Source: CAYQUC01 sp964514215
GTDB taxonomy: Bacteria; Pseudomonadota; Gammaproteobacteria; UBA6429; Thiohalophilaceae
DNA: 39,638 bases
Assembly: GCA_964514215.1 (NCBI GenBank)
Contig: CAZEPW010000033.1
Coordinates: forward strand, 1-39,638
Direction: 5' to 3'
Both the position numbers and the translations under genes were made by a program. Under the pieces are notes generated by a model. That model worked only from the letters and a program-made list of their open reading frames with translations. It did no database searches and had not been told where the DNA came from. Of this stretch, positions 34,783 through 39,638 are shown in pieces. Position 1 is the stretch's first letter, and each line of letters begins with the position of its first letter.

Positions 34783-35397
34783 TTAGTGATGAATTTTAAA
34801 TATTCGTTCTTTTGCTTGAGCGTATGCATCGTCACTGAAAACAGCTTCATTTGCTAAACGTCTTAGTTCTTTTAGCTCGATTGCTAACATTTGTTCTCTG
34901 GGCACTTTTAAGCTTTGAGTTGCCATTAGTATTCTATTTTTTAATTCTTCGACAAAACTTGAGAACTCTTTTTTGGAAGGTTTATTATATAAAAGGCTGA
35001 CGAGCACGATGCCTCCAAATCGACTTCGAAACTCCATAACATTTGGCGATGAATATAAATAACGTAATGATGATGCGAGCATTAATAGTATTGCCAAGGC
35101 ACCAATGTCAACAGCTAAGCTAATGTATTCTGGATTCTCTGAGTAATATAAATATAAAGCACTAGTACAAGAAATAATGAAGAAAAAAATAATTGATGCT
35201 AACCATTTATATGAAACCCAGCACTGCCTTGTGGGCCATGGTTCCAACATACTGAGATTGATATGGTAACTTTTCTCTTCAATTAAGTTTTTAACTGTAA
35301 CTTTCATAAATTTTTGATTGTACACTTCAAAAATTCGTTCTTCACTTTTCGCATTACTTGTTTGCAGCAATAGTCTGTCAATGGCTTTTGAGGGCAT
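34783..35397 (-). CDS. Membrane protein of unknown function with a SHOCT-like end
   Basis: 204 aa, not recognised by name. A soluble N-terminal part, two membrane segments (about 62-84 and 92-112), a beta-rich part (EFRSRFGGIVLVSLLYN) reminiscent of a bacterial PH-type domain, and a C-terminal helical motif (ELKELRRLANEAVFSDDAYAQAKERI) resembling the SHOCT motif of membrane-associated oligomerising proteins. Both domain matches are from pattern recognition only. It converges on the oxidoreductase gene with a 21-nt gap. Confidence 0.6.
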   Translation of the reverse strand: MPSKAIDRLLLQTSNAKSEERIFEVYNQKFMKVTVKNLIEEKSYHINLSMLEPWPTRQCWVSYKWLASIIFFFIISCTSALYLYYSENPEYISLAVDIGALAILLMLASSLRYLYSSPNVMEFRSRFGGIVLVSLLYNKPSKKEFSSFVEELKNRILMATQSLKVPREQMLAIELKELRRLANEAVFSDDAYAQAKERIFKIHH

Positions 35398-35661
35398 TAG
35401 TATCGAAATTCCAGGTTTATTTTACAGCTATGGCGAGCTAATTTAATATATAGTAGGTATAAAAACATGATTAATGCAAATGTTATAAAAAATTTATAAT
35501 TAAGTTAATTTATTGATCTATAGTACCTTAAAATAGCTTACGCGGCTAAAACTACCCACAATTTCTGTTAAATAATTAGGGTTTCTAGTCGATAACTATT
35601 TTTATCATGAACTTATACTAATCAATACAGTCTCAGTGTTAAATAACAAGGGCCAAGCTTA

Positions 35662-36627
35662 ATGTTAATAAAGAAGTCGCAAGATATTAAATCATCCGAA
35701 ATTACTCCTCAAACGATTTATGAAAATCGTAGACAATTCATGCGTTCAGCGGGTGGTTTGTTACTTGCAACAACAACTTCGTCGTTATATTCATCAGGAC
35801 TTTTGGCCGCTGAAAATACTCAATATGGCGGAAAAACGCTTAATGTTAAAATAAGAAAAAATCTTGCAGATAATGAGGAATTGACTGCATTTAATAAAGT
35901 GACTTCTTATAATAATTTTTATGAGTTTGGAACGGATAAATATTCTCCAGCAAAACTTGCCTCATCATTAAAAACCGAGCCATGGACTGTTGAGGTATCC
36001 GGGCATGTTAAAAATTCAGGTCGTTATCACCTTGATGATATACTTAAACATAATGATTTAGAAGAACGAATTTATCGGTTTCGCTGCGTTGAGACTTGGT
36101 CTATGGTGGTGCCGTGGGTAGGATTTTCTTTAGCTAACTTTATAAAACGCATGATGCCTACCGCTAACGCTAAATATATTAAATTTTCTACGCAGTATGA
36201 TCCTGACAATATGCCGGGTCAAAAAAGACGGGTATTGCAGTGGCCTTATGTTGAAGGACTTAGAATGGACGAAGCTATGCATCCACTGACAATGTTAGTG
36301 ACTGGGCTTTATGGTGAATCGTTACCCAATCAAAATGGTGCGCCATTAAGATTAATCGTACCATGGAAATATGGTTTTAAAAGCATTAAATCCATTGCAA
36401 AAATTGAGTTTGTTGAACAACAACCAGTTTCCTCGTGGACAAAATCGGCCCCTAGGGAATATGGTTTTTATTCTAATGTTAATCCCAGTGTCAGACATCC
36501 TCGTTGGAGCCAAGCTAAAGAAAGACGACTTGGTGATTTCTTTAAACGAAAATCACTAATGTTTAACGGTTATCAAGAGCAAGTTGCAAGTTTATATACG
36601 GGTTTAGATTTAACTAAAAATTTCTAA
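35662..36627 (+). CDS. msrP: Methionine-sulfoxide reductase catalytic subunit MsrP (YedY)
   Basis: Periplasmic molybdopterin enzyme that repairs oxidised methionine in envelope proteins, fed electrons by MsrQ. Twin-arginine signal peptide NRRQFMRSAG (Arg23-Arg24) with a hydrophobic stretch and cleavage near LAA-EN. The sulfite-oxidase-type fold carries the molybdenum ligand Cys142 in YRFRCVETWSMVVPW. 321 aa compares with 334 in E. coli. AAGGG lies about 8 nt before the ATG. It is followed by msrQ. Confidence 0.95.
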   Translation: MLIKKSQDIKSSEITPQTIYENRRQFMRSAGGLLLATTTSSLYSSGLLAAENTQYGGKTLNVKIRKNLADNEELTAFNKVTSYNNFYEFGTDKYSPAKLASSLKTEPWTVEVSGHVKNSGRYHLDDILKHNDLEERIYRFRCVETWSMVVPWVGFSLANFIKRMMPTANAKYIKFSTQYDPDNMPGQKRRVLQWPYVEGLRMDEAMHPLTMLVTGLYGESLPNQNGAPLRLIVPWKYGFKSIKSIAKIEFVEQQPVSSWTKSAPREYGFYSNVNPSVRHPRWSQAKERRLGDFFKRKSLMFNGYQEQVASLYTGLDLTKNF

Positions 36628-36650
36628 AATTTTATTTTCAGGATTTAGCT

Positions 36651-37274
36651 GTGTGGTTAAAAAAGTTAGCTCAGTTTCAAGTTTTAAAAGTTGCCGTTTT
36701 TATTCTTTGTTTATTACCTCTGGTTAATTTTGGTGTTGGAATCATTAATGACAGCTTAGGTGCAAATCCTATCGAGTTTATTACTCGAGGATTAGGTGAG
36801 TGGGGGCTTCGATTTTTACTGATTACCTTATCACTTTCACCTATTAGGATAATAACTCAAGAGGTTAAAATTTTACGGTTACGTCGTATGCTGGGTTTAT
36901 TTAGTTTTTTTTATGTCAGTTTACATCTAATAACCTATATCTGGTTGGATCAATTTTTTGATTGGAGTGAAATTTGGATAGACATAGTTGAGAATCCATT
37001 TATAACAGTGGGTATGTTTGCTTATCTTTTATTAATTCCATTAGCCGTTACTTCAACAAATAAAATGATGCGTCGTTTAGGTTATAACTGGAAGCGTTTG
37101 CACCAGTTAATATATTTAATTACCGGGTTAGGAGTTCTGCATTTTTTTTGGTTGGTTAAAGCTGATCTACGTCAACCAGTAATATATCTGGTTATTTTTT
37201 TGTTTTTGGTATTGTTTCGTTTTAAACGATTTACCAAGATACTCCCGATTAATAACTATAAAGCTAAAGGTTAA
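36651..37274 (+). CDS. msrQ: Haem b membrane subunit MsrQ (YedZ)
   Basis: Quinol-oxidising membrane haem protein that passes electrons to MsrP. Six hydrophobic segments; haem-binding-type His in VSLHLITY, RLHQLIY and VLHFFW. 207 aa is standard. GTG start with AGGA 8 nt upstream; it follows msrP after 23 nt, the usual operon order. Confidence 0.93.
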   Translation: MWLKKLAQFQVLKVAVFILCLLPLVNFGVGIINDSLGANPIEFITRGLGEWGLRFLLITLSLSPIRIITQEVKILRLRRMLGLFSFFYVSLHLITYIWLDQFFDWSEIWIDIVENPFITVGMFAYLLLIPLAVTSTNKMMRRLGYNWKRLHQLIYLITGLGVLHFFWLVKADLRQPVIYLVIFLFLVLFRFKRFTKILPINNYKAKG

Positions 37275-37412
37275 TTCTAATGGAATATGAAGGTTAGAAT
37301 ATAATTCTATATATAAAAATCATATTTCTATAAATTATCGATATAAAACAATAAGATACGTACCATGGGTTTTAGCTTATCACACTAAAACTGCGTTAAT
37401 ATGGTCATAAAT

Positions 37413-37429
37413 TAGCCAAAATATGGCTA
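37413..37429 (+). terminator. Weak terminator candidate downstream of msrPQ
   Basis: 6-bp stem TAGCCA-AAATA-TGGCTA followed by TTTCTTT. The short stem makes it a weak candidate, about 140 nt after the msrQ stop. Confidence 0.3.
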
Positions 37430-37630
37430 TTTCTTTGATTGATGCTCGCCTTCTTAGAGAATTCAATGGTAAAATGACATAACATTCAAACTTATCTTTT
37501 TTCATTGGATTAACGCTACTTTTTATTCAAACAATAAACAATAATATTCTATTACTTAAACTCTTTTAGATTTATTAGATAGTAATTTTTACAGAGAAGT
37601 AAATTTTTTAATCATTATTTCGAGAACCTA

Positions 37631-37720
37631 GTGTCAGCAATTGAAATTGTAGAGCAGTTAACTACAGCCGATAATCAAACGCAGATGTTAATATCGGTAA
37701 GAAAGTATAATTATAATTAG
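37631..37720 (+). CDS. Possible 29-residue leader ORF upstream of soxB
   Basis: GTG at 37631 opens a 29-codon frame (MSAIEIVEQLTTADNQTQ...) ending TAG at 37718-37720. The stop overlaps the first G of the soxB ribosome site (GGAG 37720-37723), a layout suited to translational coupling. A GAGAA lies about 6 nt before the GTG. No homology recognised; it may be chance. Confidence 0.2.
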   Translation: MSAIEIVEQLTTADNQTQMLISVRKYNYN

Positions 37721-37729
37721 GAGACTTAA

Positions 37730-39544
37730 ATGTCAATTAACCGTCGTGAATTTATTCAATTAATGGGAATAGCTGCTGCAGGTGGCTTATTACCGGGTTG
37801 TGATAGTGATATAGGTACTAAGGAAAAAACTACTAAAGTTCATTCTAAAACACCTGAAGATATGTACAACATACCAAGCTTTGGTAATGTCACATTAATG
37901 CACATGACCGATTGTCATGCTCAGTTATTACCGGTGTATTTCCGTGAACCAAATGTCAATATGGGTGTTGGTGGTGCTTTTGGCCAACCGCCACACTTAG
38001 TTGGCAACAAACTGCTTGAACATTTCAAACTAAAACCAAATTCAATTGAAGCTCATGCTTATACTTATCTTGATTTTGTTGAAGCGGCAAAAGTCTATGG
38101 TAAAGTTGGTGGTTTTGCCCATTTAAGAACATTAATTAAAAAAATTCGTCAAGATCACGGTGTTGACAAAACATTGTTACTTGATGGCGGGGATACTTGG
38201 CAAGGTTCTGGTACTGCATTTTGGACACGTGGTAAAGATATGGTTGGCGCATGTAATTTACTTGGCGTTGATATCATGACAGGGCATTGGGAATTTACCT
38301 ATCTTGATAGTGAAGTTTTAAGCAACATTAAAGATTTTAAAGGTGATTTTGTTGCTCAAAATATTTTTGTAAAAGAAGATGCTGCATTTGATTATAAGTT
38401 TGCTGATTTTGAAGGCTTCAATGAAGATACCAGCCATGCATTTAAACCTTATACGATTAAGAATCTCGGTGGTGTACGTGTCGCTGTTATCGGACAGGCT
38501 TTCCCTTATACGCCAATCGCAAATCCACGTCGGTTTATTCCTGATTGGACATTTGGTATTCGAGATCTTGAAATGCAACAAACCGTTGATATGGTGCGTG
38601 AAAAAGAAAAGCCTGATGTTGTAGTTGTTATTTCACACAATGGTATGGACGTTGATTTAAAAATGGCATCGATTGTAACAGGGGTTGATGCTATCTTTGG
38701 TGGGCATACGCATGATGGTGTACCCGCTCCAACCGTTGTTAAAAATCCTGGTGGTCAAACCTTAGTAACTAATGCGGGTTCAAATGGTAAGTACCTTGGT
38801 GTTATGCAATTAGATGTACGTAATGGTAAGGTACAAGATTTTAGGTATAAATTATTACCTGTGTTTTCAAATTTACTTGAGCCTGATGTTGAAATGGCTA
38901 AATACATTGATGATGTGCGAAAGCCTTATTTATCAACGTTGCGTGAAGAATTAGCCATTGCTGATTTGGAATTATACCGTCGAGGTAATTTTAATGGCAC
39001 ATTTGATCAAATAATTTGTGATGCATTAAATGTAACTCAGGGTGCTCAAATATCGTTATCGCCTGGTTTCAGATGGGGTACTTCAGTATTACCGGGGCAA
39101 ACTATTTATATGGATAATGTTATGGATCAAACCTGCATGACTTATCCTGAAACCTATGTTCGTGAGATGTCGGGGCAAACAATTAAAGATATTTTAGAAG
39201 ATGTTGCAGATAACCTGTTTAATGATGATCCTTATTATCAACAAGGTGGAGACATGGTTCGAGTCGGTGGTATGGACTACACAATGGATATTGGTGGTAA
39301 AATGGGAACCCGTGTTGATAATATGACATTAGATGACGGAACAAAAATTGAAGCCAGTAAAAAATATACTGTGGCTGGTTGGGCAACTGTTGGGTCAAAA
39401 GCGCCTGGGCCACCGATTTGGGATGTTGTTGCAGAATATTTGCGTAGTGAAAAAGTAGCAAAAGTAAATAAATTAAATACACCAAAACTGATTGGCGCTA
39501 CTAACAATCCAGGTATTGTTAAATATCTTGGTGAAGAGGCTTAG
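37730..39544 (+). CDS. soxB: Thiosulfohydrolase SoxB
   Basis: Periplasmic dimanganese enzyme that releases sulfate from the cysteine-S-thiosulfonate on SoxYZ during thiosulfate oxidation. A twin-arginine-like N-terminus (NRREFIQL) is followed by a hydrophobic run ending LLPGC. The 5'-nucleotidase-type metal ligands are visible: Asp61 and His63 in MTDCHAQL, Asp155 in GGDTWQGSG, the SoxB variant GHWEFTY (His186), ISHNGMD and GGHTHDG. A nucleotidase C-terminal domain follows. 604 aa, slightly longer than usual. GGAG is 6 nt before the ATG. No other sox gene is in the window, and a hairpin follows the stop. Confidence 0.96.
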   Translation: MSINRREFIQLMGIAAAGGLLPGCDSDIGTKEKTTKVHSKTPEDMYNIPSFGNVTLMHMTDCHAQLLPVYFREPNVNMGVGGAFGQPPHLVGNKLLEHFKLKPNSIEAHAYTYLDFVEAAKVYGKVGGFAHLRTLIKKIRQDHGVDKTLLLDGGDTWQGSGTAFWTRGKDMVGACNLLGVDIMTGHWEFTYLDSEVLSNIKDFKGDFVAQNIFVKEDAAFDYKFADFEGFNEDTSHAFKPYTIKNLGGVRVAVIGQAFPYTPIANPRRFIPDWTFGIRDLEMQQTVDMVREKEKPDVVVVISHNGMDVDLKMASIVTGVDAIFGGHTHDGVPAPTVVKNPGGQTLVTNAGSNGKYLGVMQLDVRNGKVQDFRYKLLPVFSNLLEPDVEMAKYIDDVRKPYLSTLREELAIADLELYRRGNFNGTFDQIICDALNVTQGAQISLSPGFRWGTSVLPGQTIYMDNVMDQTCMTYPETYVREMSGQTIKDILEDVADNLFNDDPYYQQGGDMVRVGGMDYTMDIGGKMGTRVDNMTLDDGTKIEASKKYTVAGWATVGSKAPGPPIWDVVAEYLRSEKVAKVNKLNTPKLIGATNNPGIVKYLGEEA

Positions 39545-39614
39545 TTTTAGCTCGATAGAAGTAAATAAAAAAGGAAGCAATCGCTCACTGCTGTCCCATA
39601 GTTGTAAATCATAA

Positions 39615-39638
39615 AGCGAACCTCATCTGAGGTTCGCT
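39615..39638 (+). terminator. Hairpin after soxB at the window edge
   Basis: Perfect 11-bp inverted repeat AGCGAACCTCA / TGAGGTTCGCT with a 2-nt centre, 71 nt after the soxB stop. It runs to the last base of the window, so a following T run cannot be seen. It is probably a terminator, possibly bidirectional. Confidence 0.6.

Larger units (their letters stand above)
37275..37729. other. AT-rich non-coding region before soxB
   Basis: 455 nt, strongly AT-rich. It holds two small inverted repeats (ATTCTAA/TTAGAAT at 37274-37300 and TAGCCA/TGGCTA at 37413-37429), the second followed by TTTCTTT. A GTG-initiated 29-codon frame fills the last 100 nt. No confident promoter was picked for soxB. Confidence 0.5.

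Overview
This is an AT-rich chromosomal stretch from a gammaproteobacterium, very probably a sulfur oxidiser. The taxon is inferred from gene order (pilS-pilR next to a PP0621-type small gene, sucCD, nadE, glnB, bamD-rluD-pgeF, clpB) and from a thiosulfohydrolase gene, soxB, at the right edge. No rRNA, tRNA, CRISPR array, insertion sequence or prophage was seen. Nearly all the DNA is coding, and I saw no clearly broken gene.

Left part (1-16.7 kb): two type IV pilin genes on the minus strand, a 546-nt divergent spacer, a complete type II secretion operon gspC-D-E-F-G-H-I-J-K-L-M-N on the plus strand, then the convergent two-component genes pilR and pilS and a small membrane zinc-ribbon gene. 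The major pilin has a good sigma-54 promoter match, which fits control by the PilS/PilR pair encoded 12 kb away. A terminator hairpin sits between the two pilin genes, inside what looks at first like the N-terminus of the second one. No prepilin peptidase (gspO/pilD) and no pilus motor genes lie here, so both systems must share a peptidase encoded elsewhere.

Middle (16.8-23.7 kb): housekeeping genes. These are succinyl-CoA synthetase (sucC, sucD), glutamine-dependent NAD synthetase (nadE), the nitrogen sensor PII (glnB), then the divergent pair bamD (outer-membrane assembly) and rluD-pgeF.

Accessory block (23.7-30.5 kb), between pgeF and clpB: a ZIP metal transporter, an acyltransferase, a divergent MarR / rhodanese-DoxX module built around a perfect 34-bp palindrome, a small membrane ORF, a PEP-mutase-superfamily gene followed directly by ada (alkylation repair), a roughly 70-nt hairpin over the ada stop codon, and an FMN glutamate-synthase-like membrane protein.

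Right part (30.6-39.6 kb): clpB with a sigma-32-like promoter, a MerA-like flavin disulfide reductase, a minus-strand membrane protein of unknown function, the periplasmic methionine-sulfoxide repair pair msrP-msrQ, and soxB, which stands alone and is followed by a perfect hairpin at the window end. Several genes deal with reactive sulfur or redox damage (rhodanese/DoxX, MsrPQ, the disulfide reductase, SoxB); a functional link between them is inference.

The most interesting points are the attenuated two-pilin locus, the MarR-palindrome-rhodanese-DoxX switch, the pairing of a lyase-cysteine-less PEP-mutase homologue with ada, the unexplained hairpin after ada, and the lone soxB with a lipobox-like signal peptide and a possible upstream leader peptide. 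Nothing seen here is clearly a new system.
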